Assembly (NCBI GenBank): GCA_007570785.1
Contig: ML664173.1
Span: 14,045,933-14,109,932 of the forward strand
Direction of reading: 5' to 3'
DNA from: Antilocapra americana
Lineage: Eukaryota; Chordata; Mammalia; Artiodactyla; Antilocapridae
DNA length: 64,000 nt
A model generated the notes under the pieces. It was not told the origin of the DNA and made no database searches. It saw nothing but the letters and a program-made list of their open reading frames with translations. The position numbers and the translations under genes were made by a program. Below, one piece after another: positions 45,123-57,294 of the stretch. Positions within the stretch are counted from its first letter, which is position 1. The number at the start of each line of letters is the position of its first letter.

Positions 45123-45404
45123 CACTGTGTCAGGACCTTGGCAAACTCCTGGGTAGGGGGCTATAGGACACAGGCTCCTTTTGATTCTGAGCAGTGCCTG
45201 AGAGAGTCATCCATGCAATATCGATAACACGACAAGGTTGTCGTATCATTGTTAATGAGGAATAATTTTAGAGATTTTCACTAATGAAATAAGAAAAGAA
45301 ACAGTCCATATGAATGTTATTAAATTATCTTTCTGTCAGGGCAGATTGCAAACCTAGTCTCGTAACAAATGATTAAAATTAACAACTATTTCTAAGACTA
45401 TCAT

Positions 45405-45616
45405 TTAATTTATTTATTATTCATTTATCTGCACTGGGTCTTAATTGCAGCGCATGGGATCTTCCATCTTTAATGCGGCATGTGGAATCATTAGTGACAT
45501 CACGTGGGCTCTTAGTTGTGGTGTGTAGCATCTAGTTCCCTGACCGGGGATCGAACCTGGGCCCCCTGTATTGGGAGCATGAAGTCTCAGCCACTGGACC
45601 ACCAGGAAAGTCCCCT
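45405..45616 (-). repeat. CHR/ART2A-type SINE inserted in L1
   Basis: tttatttattattcatttat, gaccggggatcgaacctggg and ccactggaccaccaggaaag. Sequence on both sides carries aaaattaa.aactatt, consistent with a target duplication inside L1. Confidence 0.9.
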
Positions 45617-46060
45617 AAAATTAATAACTATTAAAATTACTGATAGAATTTTGAAAGGCAATGGTATACAAAATAAACATACACAAATCAAGAGCTTTGC
45701 TCTTTATTTGCAAATGGAGAGGTTTACTTCTTACTCCTAGACGAAACAACTTATAAAATATAACTTCTTCTAAAATTAATGTATAAGTTCAATGCCCTTC
45801 TAATCAAAATCCAAATATATGTGTGTATGCATGTTGGTGTGTGTGTGCTTATATCAGGATTAAGTGATTTTAAAGGCTTACCTTGTTGATTTGGTTGTTT
45901 AGATTTCTGTATCTTTGCTCAATTTTTGCCATTTGTTCTTATACTGAGAATGGTGTGTTAAATTTTCCCTATGGTGTATTTCTATTTTTCTTTGCTTTTC
46001 TGCTTTATATAGGAGGAACATTCACTATCCCCACCCAAGAATAACCATTATCTTTGTTCT
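45617..46060 (+). mobile_element. L1 LINE fragment (5' part continues left of the SINE)
   Basis: ggcaatggtatacaaaataa, atgcccttctaatcaaaatc and attgatagttgtttagattt-like AT-rich sequence. ORF2-derived over 45617-45830, less clear after. Confidence 0.55.
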
Positions 46061-46071
46061 GACACCATACA

Positions 46072-46295
46072 TGTGTGTGTGCGAAGTCGCTTCAGTCGTG
46101 CCCAACTCTGCAGTCCCATGAACTGTAGCCTGCCAGGCTCCTCTGTCCTTGGGATTCTTCAGCAAGAATACTGGAGTGGGTTGCCATGCCCTCCTCCAGG
46201 GGATCTTCTAGACTCAGGGATCGAACCTGCATCTCTTTTGTCTCCTGCATTAGCAGGCAGGTTCTTTACCACTATTGCCACCTGGGAAGCCCCAA
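46072..46295 (-). repeat. Bov-tA SINE
   Basis: gtgtgcgaagtcgcttcagt, caagaatactggagtgggtt and a reversed head with gggatcgaacctgc and tgccacctgggaagcccc. Confidence 0.94.
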
Positions 46296-47389
46296 TAAGG
46301 CCAATCACTTATAAATTACTGTTGTATCATATATGTCCTGAGTGCATATGTGTGTGTAACTGTTCATATTTTAAATTAATATTATCCTTGAGAACAATTT
46401 AACAATATTTAGTACATGCTCTAAGACTGTTAACAGACTGTGATCTATATTTTATTTTTTTGTAAAATTGTGTGACTTTAGAGGAACAGACAAGCAAAAG
46501 CAAAAATACAATTTAATAGCTGTCTCTCTTACCAGCACTGAGTCTCTCAGTCCTGGGAGTAGGGGTGGGGTAGGGGCCATTCTTCCAGTTTCTGATACAG
46601 TTGAGTTTGTTCATTTTGGAGCTCCAGGACAGGCTTGCTGGAGGATTCTGGTGCTTCTTGCCTCTGAATGAAGGACAGCTCTGGAATCTGAGGGTCTGGG
46701 CAGAGGAAGCCAGAACCCTCTCTGTGCTATTCCTTTTCATATCAATCTAAGAACCCCTGGTCTTGATGCACTAAATTGATCTTAACTGATTTGAGAGTGC
46801 TGCACCATGTGAGGAAGGCGCTGTACTGTCCCATTCAGAGGCCAAGAGTCTTGTCATAAACTGTTCAGAGTCACATACTCACAAACGGCAGAGCTGGGTC
46901 TAGAACCCCAGTCACCAGGATTAAAGGCCAGGGTGCCTTCCCTGCATCATCCCGGGAGGCTCGTGGGTGCATCTTGTGGGTGTGACATAACCTCTTCCTG
47001 GGAGGTCACTGGTCAGAGTGCACAGGGCAGAGGTCAAGTCTCTGCGGAAACAAGCAGTGTACAAAGGGGCCCCATTGCCACGCTGAAGGCCTCTTAGGGG
47101 CACTGCTCCTTGCCCCCCAGTGCTTTGCTCAGAGTCAGGCTCAGGTGCCCCAGCACCAACAGCTCTGCTCTGCAGCCTGGAGTTCACAGCAGGGAGGGCA
47201 TCTGGCTTCATTTCAAGCTTGTTCACATGCTTAGTTAGGCTAGCGATATTTTGCACATATTGAGCAATTATTTTCTCATCACTTTCCAGCTGTTAGAGAA
47301 ACGTCCATCAGACCCATTGTTTGACTAAGGTGCCTAAGTCAGTGGAGCCCAATCCCAGGCCATTGCCTGGGGGCTATGGACCTAACGGA
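46296..47389. other. Intergenic DNA with a MIR fragment
   Basis: 46800-46925 resembles a reversed MIR (agagctgggtctagaacccc). The rest is unique. The 111-codon minus frame at 46921-47256 matches nothing I know. Confidence 0.45.
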
Positions 47390-47612
47390 TTCATGGGCTT
47401 AGTCGCTCAGTCGTGTCTGACTCTTTGCGACCCCATGGACTATAGTCCACCAGGCTCCTCTGTCCATGGAATTTCCCAGACAAGAATACTGGAGTGGGTT
47501 GCCTTTTCCTTCTCCAGCAGATCTTCCCCACCCAGGGATCAAACTAGTGTCTCCGGCATCTCCTGCATTGCAGGCAGGATTCTTTACCCTCTGAGCTTCC
47601 ATCAGGGAAGAC
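47390..47612 (-). repeat. Bov-tA SINE
   Basis: gcttagtcgctcagtcgtgt, caagaatactggagtgggtt and a reversed head with a gggatcaaactagtgtctcc region. Confidence 0.94.
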
Positions 47613-47639
47613 CTGATGGATTCATGCACTGTCATTTTT

Positions 47640-48120
47640 GCCATTCTTCTCCTCTCTTCCATCCTTCAATGTCCAGCTGAAGCCCCACTTTTACCATAAT
47701 TTCTTCCCTGTCCATTCTGGCCTCACAAATCCTTCCTTTCTCTGAAGAACTCATTGTCCCCATTTTGCAAAGAATATGCTTCAGAAACTGTCTTGTTTCA
47801 TATTGCATTTTATTTCATGAAGGTCAGGACTTGGGCTTGTATACAGGATCCACCACTGTCTGTCTTAACAAGTCACTTAATCTCTCCCCATCATAAATTG
47901 CCACGTTTTAGGGCTTTTATGAGAACTGCAGGAACTAGTATCTGTAAGTGCCCAACATGTTGTATGATCTTTATTATTTATCTAACAAACATTTGTCAAG
48001 TCCCTACTATGTGCAGATATTGTGCTTTCCTACTTAAAAAAACAAAGGTGCTAGATTTGCGCTAAGGACTGTGGGAACACAGTGAAAGAGATCCCAGTCT
48101 CTGTTCCCCAGGGGTTTAAA
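47640..48120. repeat. L2, MIR and older repeat fragments
   Basis: 47640-47790 is L2-like (ccattctggcctcacaaatc). 47825-47975 is MIR-like on the plus strand (cacttaatctctccccatca). 47980-48120 is the old repeat with gtccctactatgtgcagata. Confidence 0.55.
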
Positions 48121-48137
48121 ATCGAGTTGATGTTACT

Positions 48138-48560
48138 GAGCTTTGTACTGCTTGTCTCATGACAGACAGGCTGATAAATCGAGAGGTGAGTTGTTGGGGG
48201 CAAGGAGTAGAAACTTTACTCAGAAAGGCAGCAAACCAAGAAGACGGTAGACGCATGCCCCAAAGGACCATCTTGCCTGAGTTCAAATCCAGGCTTATTC
48301 TATACGAAAAGCAAAGGGAGTAAAGTCAGACATTTCCTGGTTCCGGTCACCTCCAGAGGACATGTGTTAATTTCTCCCTCTGTGCAGTCATTCATAGGTG
48401 GGCCTGGTCCGGATATTTTCTGTGAGCTAAATAAAGGTATTGTAGCTTAGAGATGGATCATTATGTATAATTTAAGAAACATCCCTTTAGTGATTAACTG
48501 GTAATAGAATGCAAAAGATTCTCCCCTATTACTTTGGTCAAATCACATGACCGGCGGTGT
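48138..48560 (-). mobile_element. Solo ERV LTR, copy 3 of 3, more diverged
   Basis: gataaatcgagaggtgagtt, ggggcaaggagtagaaactt and tgcctgagttcaaatccagg align with the left third of the LTRs at 31023 and 44398. The right part differs. Confidence 0.6.
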
Positions 48561-48654
48561 GTGATTATGTGCAGAAAGGAGCCCTGTCTGTAACAGACGC
48601 TAGAGAAGGTCAGAGCTCTTCATGCACGGAAGCAGAGGAAATGCCAAGAAAACT

Positions 48655-48885
48655 GGGATTTTGCCTCATTCAGTGCTGTCCCCAGTGCCTGGAGCCATGC
48701 CTGGTGCCTGTGGGTGCTCAGTAAGTAGAAGTGAATAAATGAACAGCTTGGAGAGACCCTCAATATGTCTGGGTGATGCTCGTCATATTACAGGTCAGGA
48801 AACTCAGTCCTGAGGGGAGGAATGGGAGCTGACCCCCTATAAGGTCCCGGGGAATCCGGACAACTAGAGTGGGAGCCTCCTGGTC
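48655..48885. repeat. L2 tail and MIR fragment
   Basis: 48660-48740 (gcctggagccatgcctggtg, ctcagtaagtagaagtgaat) is an L2 3' end. 48770-48880 (gtcaggaaactcagtcctga) is a reversed MIR. Confidence 0.65.
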
Positions 48886-50319
48886 ATTTTCTTCAGGACC
48901 CTCTCCCCTTTGCTGTAGGTCAGGATGGTTGGGTCAAGCCAGATGTGCCCTGGAATCGTAGTATTAATACATGGGTTCTATGAATTTGTGATAACTTAGG
49001 TAAGGGTTAAGCTGCTTTTCCTTTTAAACTATCAAAGGAATTCCCCAAATGATAAGAAATATGAACAGAATTATATGGAAAATGTTTAGTCCATTTGAAA
49101 GTAGTTCAAGAATTTTAGAAGGACTCTTTTCAAAACAATCAACTTGCTATTTTACCACCATTAATTAATTGGTAGCTACAATAGCCCAGAAAGTTCCACA
49201 TGGCTTTCTCTGTAAACATGTTGAATACTCACCTTCAAGACTTTAAAAATAGTCTGTGTTCACACTGGTATTTTCCAGAACTGGGAATCTGAGAAGGGCA
49301 CCTTCTGTTCAATCCTCTCCACCAAGCACACACAGAGAAAATTTAGAAGATATAAAAACACATAAAATACAGCCCAAATTCCGCAACCCCACATTCTCCA
49401 CAATCTCATTTTCCTGCAACTACTATTCTTAACTTTTTGGCTTAATTTCTTCCAGTCTTTTGTTTTTATGTTTTTCCCCACTAGTTTAGTTGAGTTCACT
49501 CTGCATATTTAATTCTGTTGCCTGTTTCTTTAACTAACATTAAAGCATAAAGTTTTCTCCTTTCATGTTAAGCTCTTTCTAAGTCTCATGCTAAATAGTG
49601 GCACAATACATCACATGCAGCCCGTCTAGGGATTTCAAAGCTTTGTGAAGACGGTCTCCTCTTTGCTAGAGAGATGGCTTCTCTCACGTTGTGGGTGGGG
49701 GCCCAGAAGAATTTGGAGGATGCTTTCCTTGGTCTGTGGAGGAAGCTGGTCCTGGGAGGTGGCTCTCCAGAATCCCTTTTGTTGAGCTGGCTGGCTTTTC
49801 ACCTCCCAAAGCCTGGAAGGAAAATGCAGCAACTAGGATGAAGCCAACAGGGCTAGCGTGGGGATGGAGAAGAGCCTGTTGAGCAGAGTATAAAACAAGC
49901 CCTCAAAATATACTTGAACGAGGACACAGCTGCCCATTAGAATCAATACTCAGAAAGCACAAGAAACCAGCACTTCCTGTTTCTATGACAACTTGGATGG
50001 ACTTGGGAAAACCACTTCATCCTGTCTCTTTGGGCTTTTATCCACCTCCTCTGCCAAGTGACTGGCATTTCCCAAGCTGGGGAGCCTGGGGCTATGCCAA
50101 GGGAGCCGTAAGGTCACAGCACATACATGGCCAACCTCTGGGAGCATTCAATTTATTCGATTATTTCTGAATATCAGTTAAAACATAGAAACAAATATGG
50201 TTATCTCAGGGAATAGAAAGCAAAATGTGCTTTTGTTGTAAAGCTAAAGCATAAGTCTTCTAAAAGGTTTAGTGCCAGACAAACCAAGATGATTGGTCAC
50301 CTTGCTCTTAAGTCTGAGT
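48886..50319. other. Unique intergenic DNA
   Basis: Repeat-poor for 1.4 kb. No exon, island or clear conserved block that I can name. Confidence 0.4.
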
Positions 50320-50425
50320 GAGCACCTGTACCACCTGGATGGCTTTATAAAAATGACAGACTCCTGGGCTCTACCCCAAGATACTCTGATTCAGTAGGCT
50401 AGGAATAAGTTATCCTGAGGATAGA
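50320..50425 (+). mobile_element. MER5A fragment
   Basis: gtaccacctggatggcttta, gggctctaccccaagatact and tgattcagtaggctaggaat. Confidence 0.75.
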
Positions 50426-50464
50426 CACACAGTTAAAATACAACGTGGGGAGTGCTTCGAGAAG

Positions 50465-50729
50465 ACACATGATGTGATGGTTAAGAGGCCAGGGTTTAGA
50501 TGTCAGATCTGCTCATCCTCACCAGCTGTATGCCCTTGGGCAAGACAGGTAACCTCTCTGAACAGGGTACCTGAACAGGTAACCTTCCCTGTCCTCATCC
50601 ATGAATGAGCTAACAGTAGGACTGAGCTCACAGGGTTGCAGGCTCTGTGAGTTAAAACAGTAAAGTACTTAGCTGAAGTCCTGGTGTGTTATAGGTGCTC
50701 AGAGACTTAACTTGTTTTTGCAAGAATGC
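50465..50729 (+). repeat. MIR SINE, long copy
   Basis: gtgatggttaagaggccagg, cttgggcaagacaggtaacc and a tail ttataggtgctcagagactt. Internal sequence around aacaggtaacctt is partly duplicated. Confidence 0.8.
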
Positions 50730-50740
50730 ATGTAAGTTTA

Positions 50741-50952
50741 GGTGCTTCCCTGTTGGCTCAGATGGTAAAGCGACTGCCTGCAATGCGGGAGACCCGGATT
50801 CGATCCCTGGGTCAGGAAGATCCCCTGGAGAAGGAAATGGCAACCCACTCCAGTACTCTTGCCTGGAAAATTCCACGGACGGAGGAGCCTGGTGGGCCAC
50901 AGTCCATGGGGTCGCAAAGAGTCGGACACAACTGAGCGAGTTCACTTTCACT
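50741..50952 (+). repeat. Bov-tA SINE with perfect target duplication
   Basis: ggtgcttccctgttggctca head, B box ggattcgatccc, complete BovA part. Flanked by atgtaagttta at 50730-50740 and 50953-50963, 11 of 11 bases identical, so it is relatively young. Confidence 0.97.
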
Positions 50953-51742
50953 ATGTAAGTTTAATGTGCTTTGGGAGCCCAGAGAAGGGAGTCCATGAGT
51001 CTGTTGAGGAGACCTGGGAGTCGGGATGGCGTTCCAGGTGGGGAAGGGCACGTGTCAGAGTGCAGAGATTGGGGTGTGGGTGCCTGGTGAGGCAGTGGCT
51101 CTGCGTGCAGGGCAAAAGGGACGAGGATGGGAACTTGGACGGGGCCGTGTCTCCAGCCTTTGTGTGCACAGGAGAGGGCCGGCAAGTGGGAGCCATCAAA
51201 AGTTATAATGCAGGAGAAACGCACCAGGCTTGTGACTTAGACCACACTGGTTGCTGAGGGTAGGACAGGTGAGAGGCTGCTGGGGAGTTGCAGGTGAGAA
51301 GTGATGGAGGCATGAGTTTGCTCTGATCAGGGTAGCTGAAAGACGCACAGAGCGCCATCCTGTTAACCCAGCCCGATGTGGGCCAGTGAGCCAGAGCGCT
51401 GCCTTCACCTCAGCCACATCGAGGGGCGTGACCGTCCCTCTGCCAGCGAGGGCCCCAGGCCTGTCATCTGGGCTTGGCTGGCTCTCTCCTTCCAGCATGC
51501 AACTCCAGGCTGTTCTCACCATTTCATTTCTTGTCTGATGGCTCCATTCCATGTACACCTGTGAAGCATGTATATATTTCCCTGAAGTTTTCATCAGGAG
51601 ATGAAAAAGAAAGCTTGCATCACATTTCTTGTGATCAAACTCATGAAATTCTCCTTTAAACATCTCCACTCCTTCCTTAGTTTCTTTCCAGCTGCCAGGC
51701 ACGTGGGTCCTCTATGTCTGCTTTGATGGCCTCTAAACTCAC
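50953..51742. other. Intergenic DNA, partly ancient repeat
   Basis: 50970-51290 resembles the body of an old repeat (ccaggtggggaagggcacgt). 51290-51742 is unique. The 168-codon minus frame at 51196-51702 has no recognisable domain. Confidence 0.45.
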
Positions 51743-51958
51743 ACTTCCCCAGTGGCTCAGTGGTAAAGAATCTGCCTGCAATTCTTCAATTGAGGAGGCC
51801 TAGGCTCAATCTCTGGATCGGGAAGATCCCCTGGAAAAGGGAATGGTAACCCACTCCAGTATGCTTGCCTGGAGAATTCCACGGACAGAGGAGCCTGGCG
51901 GGCTACAAGTCCATGGGGTCACAAAGAGTCAGACATGACAGAGCAACTAACACTTTCA
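51743..51958 (+). repeat. Bov-tA SINE
   Basis: cacttccccagtggctcagt head, aggctcaatctctggatcgg (B box degraded), BovA part ending gacatgacagagcaactaac. Confidence 0.94.
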
Positions 51959-52619
51959 CATTCTTCTTACCCTGAAGAGGAACTTCTTGAACTCTGGCCC
52001 TCAGCTTGGGTACCTAACTTGTTAAAACACAAGCCTGAATGTTAGCTGGCCTGACGACTTTCCAGGATAGTTAGGGACTGTCGTTGTACATTCAGGCATG
52101 TCTCGTATGAAGTGGTTTCCGAAATGCACAGAAAGCAGATGAACAACGATAGTGACAATGAAGCCCTGGTGCTCTTCCAGGGGTGGGGCTGGAGAGGAGC
52201 GACATCCTGACCTGTATCTATGCATGCTCCCAGCTGGGCCTTGCATTCCAGCCTGCAAGGTCTTTCTTTCCATATGGGGTAGATATGTCAGAAGCATGTC
52301 AGCTTAGTGGAGAACTTACTGCATTAATAGGATTAAAACAAAACAAAAAACTGCTTTTTAGGACTTGTAAATCCTGAGAGTGAACCATATATGTACCAAA
52401 AACCATAAAATGGAGGTGAAGGCCGGTCTAGAGAACAATTTGCATTTCTTCCCCCAAGAGCATTGCCACATCTCAGTTGTGTGGGGCTGAATCAGGACCT
52501 CTGGAGTGCTGACCCTCTCCTCACAATAAGCCCACTGTCAGGTGCTGAAGTGACTCCAGAGGCAGAGCCAGAACTCTTTCAGCTAAAAAGTTCACATTTG
52601 GGGTGTCACATTTGGGGAG
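51959..52619. other. Unique intergenic DNA
   Basis: No recognised repeat or exon. Confidence 0.4.
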
Positions 52620-53590
52620 TATTCACTGCCAGTGGCCATTGTAACAAATTACCACAAACTCAGGGGCCTCCCAAAATTCTGGGTGCTGTAAGTCTGAAAT
52701 TAGTATCACAAACAGAATATAAGGGCAGATGGCAAAACAGGAAAAGCTATTTGCCATGGACATTGCCAATTCATAGAAAAAAAGCTAATATTGTAATGGC
52801 AGAAATGGCAAGGGACATAAAAAATTCATAAAAGAAAGATAGTTGATTGCTGAGATTAAAAAAAGAGTCATTCTTTCTAATAATCAGAAAATACATATTG
52901 AAAAAAAGATATAATTTTTAACCCATCCACTTGACAGAAATTTAAAATAAAATGTAGAGAAAGGCACTGTGAAACAGTTTTGTAGGAATGTGAACTAGTG
53001 TTCTTTCTGGATAGACTCCTTGTGGTATTCATCCAGAATCATTCCAAAAAGAGCTTCTAACCTAGTAACTCTCTCCACTTCTCAGAACCTTTTCTATGGA
53101 AGCAATTAGCCACTCAAGTAAAGATGTCCATTATATTGTTTGTGATAGAAGAAAGAAATTTAAACAGTATTAGAGAATGACTAAACATACCATGGGTTTT
53201 CCTGGTGGCTCAGTGATAAAGAATCCGCTGCCAATGTAGAAGATGCAGGTTCGATCCTTGTGTTGGGAAGATCCCCTGAAGAAAGAAATGACAGTGCACT
53301 CCAGAATTCTTGTAACTGGGAAATTCCATGGACAGGGAAGCCTGGTGAGCTACAGTCCATGGGGTCGAAAAAGAGTCGGACACAACTGAGCGACTCAACA
53401 ACAACAAAGTTTGACATAGCTCATCCAGATAAAGGCATATTTGCAATATAAAAATCTTGCTTTAGAAAAACTTTTAATGGCACGGGCAATGCTAATTATA
53501 TAAAATCAGATGAAGAAAGATATAATAAGACTGCATATATCAATAGCAAAAATGTGCATAAAAATAATGGAAGGCAATAAAGCATTAGCA
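52620..53590 (+). mobile_element. Old L1 LINE 3' part, split by a SINE
   Basis: ggaaaagctatttgccatgg, ttctttctaataatcagaaa and ttgtgatagaagaaagaaat are L1 late ORF2 and 3' blocks. The L1 resumes after the SINE with gataaaggcatatttgcaat and ataatggaaggcaataaa. 52620-52690 at the left is a separate fragment (attgtaacaaattaccacaa). Confidence 0.7.
53193..53403 (+). repeat. Bov-tA SINE inserted in L1
   Basis: gttttcctggtggctcagtg head, B box aggttcgatccttg and BovA part ending cacaactgagcgactcaac. Confidence 0.94.
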
Positions 53591-53869
53591 TAGTTTCTCT
53601 CAAAGCAGTTTATATGTGCTTGTTTTTTTCTTTCTTTCATCAGACTATGAGGCCTCAGCAGCTAGAAATTAGGTCAGTTTTGTTCTGGATTGTTAATCAG
53701 CTTCTTGTTCTATGTTAGGCATTCTTTAAGTTGAATGATTGAATGAGGTGGGATTTTATTAATATTTTCTTCTTTGTATATGGTATTTCCCTAGTTTTAC
53801 ACAATAAATATTATGTTACAACTCTTTCTGCAGCAAATAATAGAAATGGAATTCAAGCTGATTTACACT

Positions 53870-54315
53870 TCATAACAGGCAGAACAGTGACCCCTCAAAG
53901 ATGTCAGATCCTAATTTCTGGAACCTGTAAGCATTACTTATTTGGGAAAAAGGCCTTTGTAGATGTGATTATCCTGGATTATCCAGGTGATCCCTAAATA
54001 CCGTCACAAATGTCCTTCTAAGAGGAGGGCAGAGGGGGACTGGATGCAGCCTGAAGAGGGGCAATGTGAACACAGAGGCTGAGGTGGGAGTGATGTCACC
54101 ACTAGCCAAGAAATGCAGGCAGTCACCAGGAGCTAGAAGCAGCATGGAGCAGAGTCTCCTCTGGAGTGAGCACTGCCCTACTGACAGCCTGATTTTGGTC
54201 TAGTGATTCTGATTTCAGGCTCAGGACTTCAGAATTATAACAGAATGAATTTCTATTATCTTAGGTCATCAAGTCTGTGGTGATTTGTTATAGCAACCAC
54301 AGGAAGCTGATACCC
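53870..54315 (+). mobile_element. MaLR-type LTR (MLT1/MST group)
   Basis: gaacagtgacccctcaaaga, cctggattatccaggtgatc, aagaaatgcaggcagtcacc and a 3' end with aggtcatcaagtctgtggtg, gttatagcaaccacaggaag. Confidence 0.75.
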
Positions 54316-54800
54316 CCAGATATGTAGAATTTGGGGGTTCCCATGCTAAGAAGCTTTGAGTGGAGCTGACTCTGAGGTCCTCAAGCAATGTGGTTCCAAC
54401 TCCAGGACTGAGTTCATTTTTTTCTCCCTGTAGCCACACATAAACGTTCAGGGAAAGATTCTGATTGGTCATCTTGGGTCATGTGCCCAACTGCTGGGCC
54501 AATCACTTAGGCCAGGGGTACAGTCAATACTGTGATTGGCAGCCCTGTCAGAATCCCATGGAATGTGGAAGGATAGTGCATCAAAGGAAAGACAGGGAGG
54601 TGGGGTCAGGGTGCTAAACTCAGGATGGAAGGGGTATTGGGTAAAGCAACAGAAATCCAGAGGCACATATATGTGCTCGGAAAATGGAAAACGTTAGTCT
54701 TTCTCAGGCTTCACGAGCTTTCCTAGAGGCCCTCTATGAATTTCTTAAACCCAGCCAAGCTCATAGACTTTGAATATGAAGCAAGGGCAAAGACCATCTG
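54316..54800. repeat. Unique DNA with an ancient repeat
   Basis: 54430-54560 (ttctgattggtcatcttggg, gctgggccaatcacttaggc, ctgtgattggcagcc) carries several CCAAT/ATTGG words and looks like part of the repeat family seen at 34570. Confidence 0.5.
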
Positions 54801-54920
54801 GACTCACCTTCTCATTTCACTGGGAAACTGAGGCCCAGAGCCAAAGATTAACGTTCTCAAGGTCACACAGCTAGAGGGCTATAGAACTGAGGCAGGACCT
54901 GGAGCTGATTCCCAGTGCAA
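54801..54920 (-). repeat. MIR fragment
   Basis: ctgggaaactgaggcccaga, then aaggtcacacagctagaggg. Confidence 0.85.
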
Positions 54921-56254
54921 TTTTGACTTCTCTGTCTCTGCCAACAATTGGCACACCTCCTACGTCTAGCACCTGCCACCCTGAATCTGGCCTAGAGTCT
55001 AGGCCCTGGTTCTTCCAGGGTCTTTGTCTCTCTCCTCCTCTCCCTCCACCTAGGAAGGTAGCTCTGAGAAAGATGCCCTTACTATCACATGACTTTTTGA
55101 CCCAGTTTATTCACCTGCAGATTATAACGGATAACAGTTCTTACTGGAAAACATTGTGAATGAATATGTCTGTAATCACCAGCACTGCAAACATAATAAC
55201 AATAATAATTTACACATGTTTGTTGAGCTTGCACTTGTGGGCAATAACTTCACTTCGTTTCCTAATATTCACATCTACAGGACCTCAGCTCATTCAAATG
55301 AATTTTCTTAGCTTCTGACCTAGTTTCAAGCTGTCCGCAACTTTGTCCTTTCTTTCTCCAAAACCCTGTGTTAACTAGACTTTTCTGCACCTTATCATTT
55401 TTTTTGATATGGATCAAGCTCGAACCAGATCAAAATGTTATATTGTATTTTTTCCTATCATCTGCTACTCATGCCTCTCTGTTCCCATCTAATAAAGAAG
55501 CAAAACATTTTCCTTTATTCTCCTCTTTTGTGCAGTGTCTTTGAAGACTGTTTTTCTTTGCCTTTTATGTGCTCAAGTTCATATATCATGTGTCATTTTT
55601 TGCTTTGTGTTTTTTTGATTTTGTCTTCCTAAGCCATCACCCATGTACCTTTTCTTTTCTTCTGAAAAAGGTCACACTTAAAAAAATTATTTCTAGGGTA
55701 ATGCATTGCCTACAATAATCTGCAGTTCATGAAAAACAACCATTAATTGGTGTTGATGATAATTTAGAGTTTTTTGGCTCTCACGAATTCACTCACTTAG
55801 CTTTGAATTTACATTGAGGTTTTGTTGGTCTGATTTAGTGAAGGAATTCTCAGCTGAGGTTTTAGTTGCAGGCTACAAAAGTGGCTCTTTTGGAAGGGGT
55901 GTTGGGAAGCCCCTCGCTGTCTGGGAAGGCTGAGTGGTCAGTTGGGGCAGATATGGGGAATGGGCATCCGGAAGTGCAGAGATGGCACCCTAGACCAGCC
56001 CGATGATGACAGGGCTGTCACCACGACTGTTCAACACTGCACACCCCATTTGCCTGGCCTTACTGCCAGACCAGGTGTGGGGCTGTGGGCATGGCCACCT
56101 GCTGGCCCTGGAAACTGGGTGTTGCCACGAAGGCAGGATCTCCGTAGTTCCCACTTCTCTGTGTCTTCATGGGTCCTGAGATTAGGTCACTTGTCCTTGT
56201 TCCAGCTTCCATGGTGGGAGGAGAGCCCTATTTCATCCAAGAATAACTATCAGA
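54921..56254. other. Intergenic DNA, mostly unique
   Basis: 55140-55300 contains MIR-like sequence (tgttgagcttgcacttgtgg). The T-rich block 55390-55690 is low complexity. No exon. Confidence 0.45.
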
Positions 56255-56395
56255 TATCCACGGCAGATGGAGAAGGGCATGGCCACCCACTCCAGTATTC
56301 TTTCCTAGAGGATTCCACGGGCAGAGGAGCCTGGCGGGCTACAGCCCATAGGGCTGCCCATAGTGGACACAATTGTAGTGACGTAGCAAGCACCC
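56255..56395 (+). repeat. BovA monomer, diverged
   Basis: agatggagaagggcatggcc, ccactccagtattctttcct, cctggcgggctacagcccat; no tRNA head. Confidence 0.85.
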
Positions 56396-56519
56396 ATGGC
56401 AGAAGCCCCGTTATATTATATTATGTTGTATATTATATTCAGTGGCAAGCAGCGCGTTGTGTGTTCCTCTGCGTGTCTGTATTAGGGCAAGGAGCCATGG
56501 ATGTGTAAATTGGCCGTCT

Positions 56520-56742
56520 CTCAGAAAAGTGTTAGTAGCTCAGTCATGTCCAATTCTTTGTGACCCCATGGACTGTAACCCACTAGACTCCTCTGTCCAT
56601 GGGAGTTCTTGTTCCCAGGCAAGAACACTGGAGTGGATTGCTGTTCCCTTCTCCAGGGGATTTTCCTGAGCCAGGGATAGAACTCAAGTCTCCTGCATTG
56701 CAAGCAGATTCTTAACCATCTGAGCTACCAGGGAAGCCCACT
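56520..56742 (-). repeat. Bov-tA SINE
   Basis: agtagctcagtcatgtccaa, caagaacactggagtggatt, and a reversed head ending gagctaccagggaagccc. Confidence 0.94.
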
Positions 56743-56777
56743 TCTCTCAGAAGTGCCAATTAAAACTTTCTGCTCCA

Positions 56778-57072
56778 GGGACTTTCCTGGTGGTCCAGCG
56801 GTTGAGAATCCACCTGCCAATGTAGGGGACACGGGTGCGATCCCTGATCCAGGAAGATCCCACTTGCCATGGAGCAGCTAATACCATGCACTGCTACAGC
56901 TGAGCCCTCCCTGTAGAGCCCGTGCTCCTCAACAAGACGAGCCACTGCAACGAGAAGCCCAAACACTGTAAGGAAGAGCAACCCCCACCGACCACAACTG
57001 CGTGCAGAGAAAGCCTGCACGCAGCAGAGAAGACTCGGTGCGGCCATAAATACATAAATACACAAATAAACT
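56778..57072 (+). repeat. CHR-type SINE
   Basis: gggactttcctggtggtcca head, B box gggtgcgatccctg, CHR body (caacaagacgagccactgca) and an aaatacataaatacacaaat tail. Confidence 0.9.
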
Positions 57073-57294
57073 TTCTGCTCTGTTACTGAGGGGGTGGCTC
57101 AATGGAAACATCATCACAAATGTCATTTAGTTAGAAACACGTCTTCCAAAATTTTTTTTTAGGTTTTGAAATTGGAAAGTTAACCTCTAAAATTTGCTAG
57201 CAGTCTTCTGTTGCTGGAAGGCAGCTGTCAGTTCAGCCTGGGATTTTTTTCCAGTTAGGTTATTCTGGAAAAAAATCTTACTTGAATTCTTAGG

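Noticed and set aside
51196..51702. 168-codon minus-strand frame
   Set aside because: No family recognised, overlaps old repeat sequence, and other frames in the same place are equally open.
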